DNA from: Candolleomyces eurysporus
Taxonomy: Eukaryota; Basidiomycota; Agaricomycetes; Agaricales; Psathyrellaceae
DNA: 64,000 bases
Assembly: GCA_027579435.1 (NCBI GenBank)
Contig: JANBPK010001062.1
Coordinates: 1-64,000 of the forward strand
Direction: 5' to 3'
In this document: piece by piece, positions 1 to 10,861 of the stretch
How the letters are laid out: each line of letters starts with the position of its first letter
Position numbering within the stretch: position 1 is the stretch's first letter
The notes under the pieces: model-generated
Told to the model about the DNA's origin: nothing
What the model saw: only the letters and a program-made list of their open reading frames with translations
The model's database searches: none
Position numbers and translations under genes: made by a program

Positions 1-135
1 CGGTAGGTGGTACATCGGATCGGATGGCTCAGGACGGTACGGTAGGCTGGTACATCGGATCGGATGGCTCAGGACGGTACGGTAGGCTGGTACATCGGAT
101 CGGATGGCTCAGGACGGTACGGTAGNGCTGGTACA
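1..135. repeat. 40-bp tandem repeat, about 3.3 copies
   Basis: The same block returns every 40 bases: the 10-mer tacatcggat occurs at 11, 51 and 91, and the flanking bases also repeat. Copies are near-identical; the first lacks one C after ggtagg and the last is interrupted by an N at 126. The array begins at the window edge, so its true length is unknown. Each unit itself contains the short echo cggatcggat. No coding sense is evident. It lies about 350 bases upstream of the first gene. Confidence 0.9.
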
Positions 136-488
136 CCGACGATCCCTGCGAGCCATTAGTCTCAGGCACCGGCGCCCGAATGTGTGGTGATATCAAAGTT
201 TTGCCGACGAAGGCGCTGCAGTGAATTTGACAGCTCCGCGCTCTATCCCCTACAGGGCAACTGCCCGCGATTGCCCGTGCGCGAGAAGTCGTTGATTGGG
301 CGTCTAACCCAACGCAAGAGACTGTTTCGGGATAAAGAGTACGTTTCCTTGGTCCCATGGTTCCACCTGTCAACTGGTTGCCTTTTATACCCGCCGACGT
401 GGGTACTCAACCTTTCTTCCCTTATCTTCCCTCCCCCACCGTCGTCCCACAGTGATNCCCCCCCTAATCGACCTCTACATCAGGAGCT

Positions 489-2019
489 ATGGCCACAGCA
501 GCGGCCTTATCGTTCAACGTTCAGGGGTTTGGGCGCAGCACCACCGTCCCTGATGACGATGTCGCCCGACTCATGTACTACCTCAACTGCGTGACGGTGT
601 CGTTGGGTTTCGACATTCTTCAAGACGACCTGGTCGACTACCAGAATTACCGCCGTCTCAGTTCCACCCGCATAGCCGGTGTCATCAAGTCGGCTGCGGA
701 ACTTACCCCTGACATCTTCATCGACCGCATCCTTTTCCGAGACGATGCAGGAGAAGTCATCCCAGCTGGAAGCTCAAACAAGTTCGTCAGCATAACCTCG
801 GCACTGGATCTTGTCTCCATCCAAAGAGACTTCATTTTGGGTGGTCAAGTGAAGGATGTTACCAAGGTCATGTTCTTCAAGACATCCTGGCTCAACACGT
901 TCTACAACGGCCCCCTTGAGCGCATTGCCAAGGCGCTCATCGAAAGCACGACGAAGCACTGCTCGCATTGCGAAGGGGATCCTGGCATGTGCGCTTGTTC
1001 GACTTGCCCGAGGCAATCGAAAAGTAAATGCAAACCCATCTTCGAAAGCTTCCTCGACGCCCTCACCAGCACTCTTGCCGCTCCTGCTCCGTCTACCACC
1101 CGTTCTCGCTCCCCTGCACCTCCTCCCGTGCCTGCACGAACTCAACCTGCCCCCCAAGGTCCACCTCAGCACCAAGCTAACTGCGATGGTTGTGGTTGGC
1201 AGCACTTCACTGGGCCGAGGTACAAATGCAACAATTGTTACGACTTCGANCTTTGCCAAGGCTGCTATTCAGCCAATAAACATCTCGAAACCAGTCACCA
1301 CTTCCGGAAGTACGAAACGCCGGAGTCTTCCCCGGTGTATCTGCCCGTTAGGAGACGGGTGCCACCACCTCCTAGTCCCCCGGGATCCACCAGCGCCCCC
1401 TCCCCCATACGCCGAAGCGACGAGGCCGACTACAACCACTACGACTCGTCCGCCGGAGCCTGGCCCTCCCCTCTCGTCGTTGGACAGGAAGACGCCTCTC
1501 TCCCCTTCCAACGAGAGCGCATTCTTCTATAACAGCATGTCCATCCCTGAGCTGAAGAGCTATCTTACGACCCGAGACGTCGAGTTCTCAGCCTCNGAAA
1601 TCGTCGACAAAGAATCCCTATGCAAGCTCGTTTGGGAGACGCATGTCGACTGCATGAGCATCGGAGAGCTCAACACGTTCCTTTCCCAGAACAAGATCTC
1701 GACAGCGGGCTGCAGGGACGTCAATGCCAGGAGGCAGAAAGCGAAGGATGCCTTTGAACCTCCCTCGAGGCCAGTTGCTTCACCTGGAGGAGGAGCTGGT
1801 GGATGGAGGAAGGACGATCTTGTCGTGCTGACTGGCTTGAGCCGAGCGGATATGAATGGCAAGAAAGGCGTAGTGCAGGTGGTCCATACGGATGAGCGCA
1901 AGGTCACCGTATTCATCGAAGACATGAACAGGGCTTTTAAAGTCAAGTATGATAATGTTACCCCATGGGTTGAAGTTGAGGATCTCGGAGCAGCAGATGA
2001 GGCGGAAGAGCTATCGTAG
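489..2019 (+). CDS. ZZ-type zinc-finger protein with two SAP-like repeats
   Basis: The function is unknown. Frame 1 opens at the ATG at 489. The N-terminal 150 residues have no recognised domain, followed by a Cys cluster (CSHCEGDPGMCACSTC), a Pro-rich linker, and a clear ZZ zinc finger at about 1168-1310 (NCDGCGWQHFTGPRYKC, then LCQGC and a final H-x-x-x-HH-F). ZZ fingers bind peptides or histone tails. After about 1340 the coding sense moves to another frame, which carries two related segments of about 35 residues starting SIPELKSYL and SIGELNTFL (SAP/helix-hairpin-like), and then a beta-rich SH3/KOW-like end (NGKKGVVQVVH). The switch between 1340 and 1500 is either a missed intron or a one-base error; I found no convincing GT-AG pair of the right length. 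The Ns at 1250 and 1596 count as real bases, because the ZZ and SAP-like frames run through them. A TATA-like stretch lies near 384. Confidence 0.7.
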
Positions 2020-2568
2020 ATGCTAGCGCTGTTACACGTCTATTTTCAGATGTTTAATTATATGAACCATGCTGATTACACAAATGTATGGTAGTTCCTT
2101 TGTTCTTCGATTACGCACACTTGAATGGATAGTTCAACTCCCTTGAGAACCTTCTTCTAGGGATACTTGTCCTTTTTACGTTCAACCTTGATTTTGGAGC
2201 AGTTCTCCTGGACATCCGATGAGAAACCCGAGTCGATTTATGGTGGTAGTCGAAGAGGGAAGCAGCGCAGCATCCAAGCCCACAAACGAGGAAACTTCTT
2301 CCTGCATTTTCATTATATTACATAGTCTCCAAACAGCTCTTCTAGATGTTCCAAATGAGAGCTCAAGATGTATCGTACTACTTGACGGGACTTTCACTTT
2401 CCATATATGCACCCAAATCACAGTACCTAGCCAATGAAAAGATGACATGCGATAGCGTCCATTCCTTGCCATGCACAGAAAAGGGCTAGCTTATCATGAC
2501 TTCCAAAGTCCGTCAGACACCCCGTCCAGTATGAGTCCGCCCTCACGAACGTGAAATTTCCGTTTGAC
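2020..2568. other. Convergent intergenic region
   Basis: The 3' ends of the ZZ gene (+) and the first F-box gene (-) face each other here. I see no supported gene; the short open frames have no domain content. It probably holds both 3' UTRs. Confidence 0.5.
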
Positions 2569-3944
2569 TTAGAAGAACTCGGCCTGGCCCTCGAGACAGT
2601 CACGTTCCGCATCGAGGTTGTGGATGTGGAGCACCTTGAGGTTGGATACGCTCGATGCAACCTCCTTTACCGATGAGAAGAGGTCGAGGCTGGGCGAGTT
2701 GTCAGTCAAAATCATCTTCTGTATCGTGAGGTGTGTAATTGTAGTCAAGGCCCCCAGGAATGTCTTGAGTTCTTCGAGCGTGGCCGCCATATCGGAGAGG
2801 CAGAAGGTGCGGAGAGTCGCTTCACACTTGGAACGCGTACGGACGAAGTATTCTATTTGAGAGGCAATCTTGGGAATGATTGATCTCCCTCGGAGCCAGG
2901 GAAACCAAAATTCGACGGCTAAGTTGACCAGGGAGGGTGCATCGAAGAGATGGAAGGCATTCATCAGGGTCTTGGAGGAAACGCCATCCAAGCGTAGGGT
3001 TTGCACCTTGGGGAAAAGTACGCCGGACCGTAAGAATTTTTCGATGATAAGTTCTTCGTCACACTCGCCGTCAGCCGGAAATACGCTTCCATGAAAGTCG
3101 ATCGTTAACGTTGTGAGGTTGACGCAGCTCTTCAACGCGTTGATGAGTCTAGTCCCATTATCCATGTTGTATGCAACGAAGAGGGAGGTCAATCGTTCCG
3201 CCACGCTCGGTGGGATGTATAGCGGCTTGTTCCTCGTGTCGTAGTCCTCAACGCTGCCCCAGCTGATTGGTCTGTGAGATGCAGTTGTAAAGAGACAACA
3301 CCTTCGGGGACATTCCAGAATGTGGATTCGGAGTGTGTGGGCGGTTCATCCCACCCGCCATAGTCGCCACGGCAGGTAAGAGTAAGGGATCTAATCGAAT
3401 CCCATGGATAGCTGGGGTGGGAGACGGAACGCCTGTGGGAAACCTTTTGGCGACGAACGCAAACTGCCAAGTTGCGAAAACATTGAGGACCTCCGCATGA
3501 CACAGACAGATGATCCAGAGATGGACCCTCTGTCAGGAGTTTGGCGAGTCCTTGACTTCCCAATTCGCACGCAATAGGGAAGCGAAGACAGTCATCGATG
3601 GATTGCGTGACTATCTCCAGTGTCCTTGGTGCGTTTTTGGATCGGATGAACCAGGTTTTTATCTTCTCGTGAGCCACGTCCTGACCCGGGTGACTCTTAA
3701 TTCGAAGAACTGCCCATAACTGCGGGACGGAGTGCGCCATGTCCCGCCAATCCTTGCAGACTAGACACATATCTAGCAGCTCCGATTGGTGGGTGTCGCT
3801 CAAACAGTCAGGGAGTAGAGTTTTGAGGATTTCGCAAAAGATTTCCACGGGTACTCTCTTTAAAGGAGGAAATGCTGCTTGGATCCTTCTCGATCCCACT
3901 TCGAGCTCCTGTGACTGCGATATTGGCAATTGAAGCCGCGACAT
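2569..3944 (-). CDS. F-box protein (frame interrupted)
   Basis: The N-terminal part (3944 down to about 3189) starts with a basic stretch, then an F-box at about residues 28-80: LKRVPVEIFCEILKTLLPD, followed by CLVCKDWRDMAHSVPQLWAVL. F-boxes bind Skp1 and bring a substrate to the SCF ubiquitin ligase. The C-terminal part (about 3204 to 2569) is leucine-patterned (NLTTLTIDF, KVQTLRLDGV, LKVLHIHNLD), as in the irregular LRR-like tails of agaricomycete F-box proteins. The two parts lie in different frames and overlap between 3189 and 3260. The reading passes from ...LHLTDQSAGAA to ...DTRNKPLYIPPSVAERL. No intron of normal length fits, so this is a one-base indel (real or sequencing) or an unusual splice. 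I kept it as one gene because the parts make one typical F-box protein. Confidence 0.7.
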
Positions 3945-4411
3945 CTGGCTGATGAAGGTATCTGGTGAACTTCCGAAATGTCCCAGTTGAGTTCTGCGCG
4001 TTCTGACTAGATATTTCGGACGGGAGACAGTTCTGGAGGATGTGGGGAATGAGGAAAAGGCAACGAGGGCAACCGAAAATCATCCAATCGATCGTTCTCA
4101 CAGCCCGAGTAAATTAGGCAGGTATACCCCTAAATATGGTATTTTCGTCATGAACACCAGGAACAATCGTCCTCGTTAAAGAGCTAGAGTCCAGTCTATT
4201 GAGATTGAAAAGCCAATAACATACAAAGAAACATCAGCAATGCTAATACAGGATCCTCCTGGGATTCATCGCAGATACAGAGACTTCCAAGAAGTTGCAT
4301 ACATACATAAAGTTAAAAATACATTACCAATCGGTCTGCAGATGCAGAGATCCAAATTCATTCTCCTTTATCCATCCCCCGCTCTGAGTTTCCATTTCTT
4401 TTTGTGCGCGC

Positions 4412-6334
4412 CTAAGCTGAATCATCCTCGTGGTCAGACCACCTCGAAACCTCCCTTTCCTCCGTAATCCTCGACGTTGTTTGTGCCCTCTTATGCGCAG
4501 AAACCTTCCTCCTCAAATCCATTTCAATATCCTCGTCCAATCGGAACCTCTCGGCCATTGCCATTGCGCTCTGCTGTTTCCTAAGCATCCCGCCGGGGGA
4601 GAGCGGAGACAGAGGCGAAGTCGGTGTGGATCTGGTGACCGGCCTAGGAGGCCTGGGAGGCGAGACCNGGGGGGAAGTGCCAGCTCCGTACCTCGGAGAT
4701 GGGGTTGTGTTCCCCTGTAGAGACGATAGTGGTTGCACTGGGTGGCTTTGGAAAACTAGATATGATGGACGAGCGGCAGCACTGTGAACGACCGGCGGTA
4801 CTATGGTGGGGTCCCTGTGTCGGGTGGAAGTCCTCTAGAGCATTCTCATTGGTATGTCCCTGGATGACGTCTATTTCACGTTCGATGATCGTGAAGAGAA
4901 GAAGAGCGATGCAGATGCTCGTGATGATCATCTGCGGGAAAAAGCCGATGCAATCCAGCAGAATGCCTATCAAACGGAGAGCGGGGTTCATTCAGTTTAA
5001 CTGACCGCAATGTAGATGGCCTAGTCAAACAAACTTACCGTCGAATCCAGGCGCATCGGGCATGCCATTCCTCAGCTGCGGTATCCCGACTAATATGAAT
5101 CCGCTAGAAAGCAGGTAGGCGAGTAAGGCCTGGGGGTCCTTTCGCTTCCTCGCAAGTACGGCGAGACCCGCGGAAATGTGGGTCAGGATCCAACTGGCAC
5201 CGAATAGCAGGAACGTGAAGAACTGGGCCGAAGGCGGGCGGCTAATTTGCATGTCAATGTCTCGGCTAGGGAGGTGCACTTCTGCATCTCCACCGGTGTC
5301 GTTTCCTGCGATGGTGCTATTCGTTTGATTCCTTATGACTGGAGCGAGGACGAAGCTTTCGAGGTCGTCGGTATCGATGTCGAAGCTCGACGTGATGCGG
5401 AGCGTGATAGCGCGGCTAATGCGGATGGTTTCGTTATTCATAGTTGCCGCTCGCAAGCTGCTGGATAGAAGATATCGATCGAATGGATAAAGTCGCGCGC
5501 TGTGAACGTCGAGGACATGATCACTGTCGAATCGAACAAGATTCTCAATACTGGAAAGTTTGACAGTGTCAGCGGGACTAAGATCCGCACATCCATTCAA
5601 GCACCCACTTTCTTCGATTTCCACTGCCCTTGTTGTATGGGATTTGAGCGGGGTCGTAGGTTGCTGTTGGGGTACCTTGGCTATGCAAGACGTAAACAAC
5701 GATGCGGCGAACTGTATTAAACCCGACTTATCCTCACCTATCCACAAAGATATGCAATGGCTGGACGGGTAAGCCGCATCCTTTACTTCCAAGAATGCCA
5801 CTGGAGCCTGGTAGGACTAGGCCCTCACCGCATGCCAATATTGACCAGCGAATGGTGACAGCTGGCTCATCGATATCAACGTCAACGCTTTCTCCAACCA
5901 ATACAAGCTGTTTGAATGAACGAAGTGTAAGTATAGCGGATCGTCGTTCTTATCAGCCAATGACATACCCCGGGATCCTCAATAGCGACACTGTTCAGCG
6001 TACGCATGAAGTAGGTTTCACCAACCTCAGCTCCAAGGAAGGAAAGCGAAAGAGCCGACACCATGAACATGGATAGCACCACCGCGCAGAGGACAAGGGT
6101 GGAACCTCTGAAGACACGATTTCCAACTGGTCTTGTTAATGGTGGTGTCGATGTACCGCAGGCTTTGTGCTCCAGCCACCCATCCTTTGAAAAATCTGAG
6201 GAGCTTTCAGTCGCGGTCGGTGACGTTATGGAGCTCCCAAATTCAGGCTTTGACGGAGAAAGGTAGAAGGAACGCAGTCTGTGAAACGAGTGTCGAGAGC
6301 GAGTGCGAGAGAGTGAAGGCAATTTAAATGGCAT
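4412..6334 (-). CDS. DUF4436-type multi-pass membrane protein
   Basis: This multi-exon gene has its start chosen at 6334, after which a basic Ser-rich cytoplasmic tail leads into a first membrane helix (STLVLCAVVLSMFMVSALSL). The next exon begins after an intron ending at about 5911 and gives a beta-rich lumenal or extracellular part with N-glycosylation sequons (NET, NQT, NST, NDT). It also has the motif YPFDRYLLSS, which with the following hydrophobic helices (FFTFLLFGASWILTHISAGL; ALLAYLLSSGFILVGIPQLR), the MPDAPG turn and the last helix (QMIITSICIALLLFTI) matches the DUF4436 pattern. The tail is Pro/Ser-rich and charged. Exon joins near 5700-5760 and near 4820 are not fully resolved; the N at 4669 may add to the uncertainty at the second. 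The biochemical role of the family is not known to me. Confidence 0.65.
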
Positions 6335-6839
6335 GCTGGGTGAAGGNAAAAAAATAGGCAAGGATCCGGGGTGAGGCGAGGCGAGGCGTGAGGAGATATG
6401 AGAAAAAAACGGCATCGTGGTGTCGTGTAAGTAATAACAGCAAAATGAAACCTTCGGCGTTGAGCCTCAACGTTCGTCCTCGGGAAGGCTAATTTCAGTA
6501 CTTTGGACAAGATCCCTTGAGGACATACACTTACCAAAAATTGCCGCCGGGAAGACGGCCATGCCATTTTCGGTAATCGCGGAGGAGGAAGGGCTACCGA
6601 AAGAAGATGTGCTTCGCGCACATGGCGGGCATTCCGAGAAGGAAGCGAACGCTTACTGTGCCTCGCGTCTCAATACATTGGCTAAAAGCGTACCGAACAT
6701 CCTATTTCTCACAGAGAAACAGTCGAATGGAACGCTTGCAGGTAAATGGCGGTCAAAAGGACGGTGGCGCTTACCTCGCGGTTTGGAAGAATCGGTCCAA
6801 CTCAAGTAGCGACAGCGATGCGAACGGCCGTAAATCTGC
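6335..6839. other. Intergenic, upstream of the DUF4436 gene
   Basis: This is the 5' flank of the DUF4436 gene and the 3' flank of the SMYD-like gene. An open frame on the minus strand through 6226-6621 overlaps the first exon and has no domain support. I see no separate gene. Confidence 0.4.
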
Positions 6840-8345
6840 TTATGTATTTCTGATTAAATCTTCCAGCATTGTAATTTCCTTGAAAGGTCCGCCATCCAAA
6901 TCGCCTTCCTGCCCAAGGACCTGCAAAACACTCTTTGAGAGAGTCAGAAGCTGGAGAACGATATTCTTTGCAGTATCTTTTTCTCCATCTAAGGGTGTGA
7001 GTTCGATGAAAGAGTGATTCCACTGGGTCTTCGCCATTTCCAATAAGTGCATCCCTACATGGAGAGTGAGGACAATCCGAGCCACTGGGAACAAGAGAAC
7101 GCACCTATCTGAGGGTAATTCTTTGGGTAGATCAGCAGGTATAATGCGAGTAAGGTGATACCGCTGTCTGCGGCTTGGGTGTAGTCGCCTTCGTGCGACG
7201 ACTTGCTGAAGCTTTCGGACAGGTTGCCCATGAAGGTTTCATGGAGGACGCAGTGCAATGATGGCGAAAGGGCGTCCAGGGGTTTATGCTGGAACTCTCC
7301 GGTTTTGAGATAGTGTTCCACATTCACAAATTCCCGAAGTTGAAGACCCACTTGGGCCAGCTCTGCCTTGTCGCTAGGTGGTTCCGGAATTGTGCCGATC
7401 CTTTTCAGCGAGAGGCATGAAGGGCATTCACAAGTGAACTGGTATGTTATTTGGAATACCTGTTGCCGCGTTTGAGTCAAAGCGGGGTCGATGTAAGGTA
7501 TGCATAACTATCAAGAGCTATTAGTGCACAATTTTTCTGTTAGAGAGGAACGACACTACCTCTTCTCCAGCCGGGATTGCCTGTAAAGCGACGACCTCCA
7601 TCGTCACTGTGTTCTCCGACGTCAGCAAGTACTTGCATGCGGCATTGGGAACGCAAGAGTGATTGAAAAGCCTGCTTGCTAAAGGGAAAATACCATGGGC
7701 GATGGTGTTGAGGTGAGAGTGAATCGTGAAATTGTTATTTCCGAACCGAGAGAAGAGACTGGTAACAAAGTCGGCTGATGGAGGGGGCGGCTTTATGGGA
7801 CAGTAGGGTGGAAGGGAGATATCTGGTGGACCTGAAAGGAGCGATTGAAATAATGCCTGTTGTTTGGACTGTTCTGGGGAATATGGTACTTCGAGGGTGG
7901 ACAGATGAGCCAGAAGGTGGGTTAAGAGCAAAGAATCCATTTTTTCATGTTTCTCTAGCTTCTGGAAGGGTATTGAATTTAAGAATTGGTAGATATTTTT
8001 GCAGAGACGCTTGTGGTTGTTCTGCCAGTGGAGACCCTGGCCTGCGCACACCCGTTAGGCTGTAGAAAAAGATGTTTGCGACAGAACCGCACATTTCGGG
8101 TCGCAGTACCAGTAGCTTCCACAGCCGGAGCATTTCTTGAGATTATGCTGCTCTCGGAGACAATGGTCGCAACGAATCCCTTTCTCGGAGTCGAGCAGTG
8201 CAGTGACAAAGGCTGGCGCAGAGATAATGGTCGATCCGGAAGGTACATCTCGTCGTGCCACCGCTTTGTCTCGAGCCTTGGAATCAGGCTTGATGTCAAC
8301 GAGAGATGAAGAAGAAAGCCATCCCGAAAGCCTGTTCGATTCCAT
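6840..8345 (-). CDS. SMYD-like SET/MYND lysine methyltransferase
   Basis: Four exons were resolved: 8345-8093, 8041-7560, 7507-7106 and 7054-6840, with introns of 51, 52 and 51 bases. Exon 1 begins the split SET domain and most of a MYND zinc finger (CDHCLREQHNLKKCSGCGSY, then WYCDPKC). The first splice completes it exactly (C-Q-G-L-H-W-x3-H-x3-C). Exon 2 carries the SET core motif RLFNHSCVPNA and AIPAGEE; after the second splice this continues into LCIPYID, matching the GEE-[LI]-x-I-x-YID signature. Exon 3 has the post-SET cysteines (FTCECPSCL) and helical repeats. The family methylates protein lysines using S-adenosylmethionine; here the substrate is unknown. The start at 8345 was preferred to an upstream in-frame codon because the sequence before it (8346-8519) reads like 5' UTR. 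It is divergent from the DUF4246 gene. Confidence 0.88.
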
Positions 8346-8774
8346 TGTACGTCCCGGTGGTGGTGCGTGTGTAAGCTTCCAAAGTTGATGATCGTGGTAG
8401 TTCAAGCTGAAGAGACTGCGACGCCATGATGACAGCGACAAACAAAAACGCGTATGACGCGGTTGAGCGGTTGAGCATCGCCCGTTCAGGCAACGTTCAG
8501 GGCCTTTCGACTGTCTCAAACCCGAACCGCTCAGGAAAGTTCACCTGGAATTTCCCTTCATCGTCCTAGACAAGGCCAATATACTGGCTCTACCAAATGC
8601 CTAGGTCACAGGTCCAATTAAATGACATTCAATCAGCAATCAATAGAGATAAAGGTCTCAGGTCCTCGGTCAGCCTCGTGCACTAGCCGTCAATCTGTGT
8701 GAATAGAAAGGCACGACAGTACTCGCCCTCTTCCTCTTCAATATCTCTACAGAAGAGTGGAACGCACCTGAATC
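8346..8774. promoter_or_regulatory. Shared divergent promoter region (SMYD-like / DUF4246)
   Basis: These 429 bases separate two start codons that point away from each other, so they must hold both promoters. No clear TATA box or operator-like repeat was seen. An open frame on the minus strand extends into it from the SMYD exon without domain support. Confidence 0.45.
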
Positions 8775-10827
8775 ATGTCCAATGGGGTCAAGGTCGTCGA
8801 GAAACGCGGTGCCGGACGTAGCATTCAATGGCGACCTTCACAAGGACAGGCAGCCTATCGTGGAACGCCTTTCCCAAACGCGCTGGCGAACCAAGCTTAT
8901 GGCACGCCATAGTGAGTGCCTCGTTTCGAATCCTTGAAGTTCATCCTATTTTACGAGATGTTAATGGTTCCTCCTAGCACATTACCCCTTACAACCCTAC
9001 GGGAGTTCACGATGCTCAGGTTCATGAACAGCGTGACTGACAAACCTGAATGGGCGCGTAAGGTAGGCTGAAAGACTCTTCATCTCCGAAACATCAATCC
9101 ATACCCACTGGTATATTGGTGCAGGTTTTCGAGCGGGACATCGTCGACAAATGGAGGGGAGAAGTTACAACACCGGGAGCGAGTCCTGAAACCGAGTTCA
9201 CTCTGAAGATGTTCGACTATTGTATCAAAGAATTGCAAGATCTCGCTCCAAGGCACCTGGAGTCCCTAAACGGCGCCATAAAAGTATACAATGGGGATGT
9301 CTACAAGTCCGATGTCGCGGTCCCACAACAAACGAAGCTTGCTCTGCAGCAAGCTGTTCGTACCTTGGAAGATATTCCAGATCACCACAAGGACTGGCAT
9401 CCAGGCTCAAACGACAAAGTCCTCGACCTCGTCCATCCTAGCCTATTCCCGTTGATATATGGGAAGACAAGGGTCTTGCCGGCTGGTTCAGAAGTCACCA
9501 ACCTCGAGGACTGTGTTAAACGGTGTGGAGAGGGCGAAGTTTTGCATCTTCCTAAACCCCGGTTCCCGAACCTGGTAGAACCAGACGACGATACGTCGGG
9601 CGGGTACAGTAAGACTTTCCAGTGGTTACCCTGCGAGGTCGACATCTCCGGAAACGAACCCAAGTAAGTGTTGGCAGCGTCCAAACGTCGATTCAGCTCT
9701 AAAATTTCGCGACCTAGGATAACGACTTACATCAACAATTTACACCCTCGAAAGCATAGCAAGTTATATGGGCTAATCGAGGACGTCATTGGAGCGGCCC
9801 TGCCGCTCTGGGATCTTACTCTGGCCCCTCTTTGCGAGTCATCCTGTCGCTTTGCCCAGCGTATTGTCTACGATGAATGTCTGTACGATCCCGACCCGGA
9901 ATCTTTGCCCGAAAGTGAGCAGATTCAGCCGCTCGGAGAATCTGAGGATGATTTCTGGGAACGGAGAAGGCAATGGTTTCAAGACACGAGGAGGGTGGTG
10001 CTACCAGAGCCCCCGGAGGTATACAACCGATTAGAAGAACCAAAGCCTTTGAGTTTGAAGGATACCTTTGGGTCATTACCTCTACAAATTATCGTCAAGC
10101 TTGCGAACATTCATTTGACCCCAGAGAAGCCTGAGTACGAAGGCGGAACGTGGCATGTTGAGGGCACCATGGTACAGTCCATCTCATATCTAGTCCTGTC
10201 GCCGCCTTTGCTGAATGAAACCACCTGCAGAACGAGGCTATCTGTGCTACCGCACTGTACTATTATTCTTGCGAGAACACCACTCCATCGAAGCTCTCAT
10301 TCCGACAAGTCTCGGATCAAAGTGCCACAAGAGACATTTACTATGAACAAGATCATCATGACTGGCTTGCTCCTGTGTTCGGACTGGAACAATATGGGGC
10401 CCCAGTTCAATTTGTAGGGAGCGTCGAAACACGAGAAGGTCGCTTGATAACCTTCCCGAATATCTTGCATCACCAAGTTCAACCATTTCAACTCGCCGAT
10501 CCCACAAAACCTGGCCATCGAAAGCTCCTGGCGCTTTTCCTGGTAGACCCCAACGTACCTGGGGTAATCAGCACGGCGGACGTCCCGTGTCAACGATTGG
10601 ACTGGTGGGGGGAAGAGATATCGTCCAGCTCGCCTGNTGGGGATGGGTTGCCAAAGCTCCCTTTGGAATTGCAGGANATTGTGTTCCGGGCCGTTGAAGA
10701 CTTTCCTATCAGTATGGATGAAGCGAAACACTACAGGTTACAATTGATGCAGGAAAGGAAGAAGTTTGCACTAGCCCGTGATCAGTATGTTGCCTTCGAG
10801 CTAGAAATTTCACTTTGTGANCATTGA
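8775..10827 (+). CDS. DUF4246-domain protein
   Basis: This is a near full-length DUF4246 protein encoded by five exons, with introns starting at about 8913, 9064, 9665 and 10171. The ATG at 8775 gives a short N-terminus that runs through the first two splices to RKVFERDIVDKWRGE. Recognisable family blocks are HPSLFPLIYGKTRVL, FQWLPCEVDISG, ITTYINNLHPRKHSKLYGLI, IIVKLANIHLTPEKPEYEGG, WHVEGTMNEAICATALYYY, GRLITFPNILHHQVQPF, PGHRKLLALFLVDP and DWW. The protein ends in the typical ...FELEISLCEH. The H-x-E in WHVEG and a later H are reminiscent of the Fe(II)/2-oxoglutarate oxygenase fold, but that role is inference. The Ns at 10637, 10677 and 10821 behave as real bases. The gene is convergent with the next F-box gene, with only 34 bases between stop codons. 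Confidence 0.9.
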
Positions 10828-10861
10828 TTAGCATTACAAGTTACACCATCATGGAGGTGAG

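Noticed and set aside
774..1259. 161-residue minus-strand open frame opposite the ZZ gene
   Set aside because: It is the antisense shadow of the GC-rich ZZ coding region, with no domain pattern.
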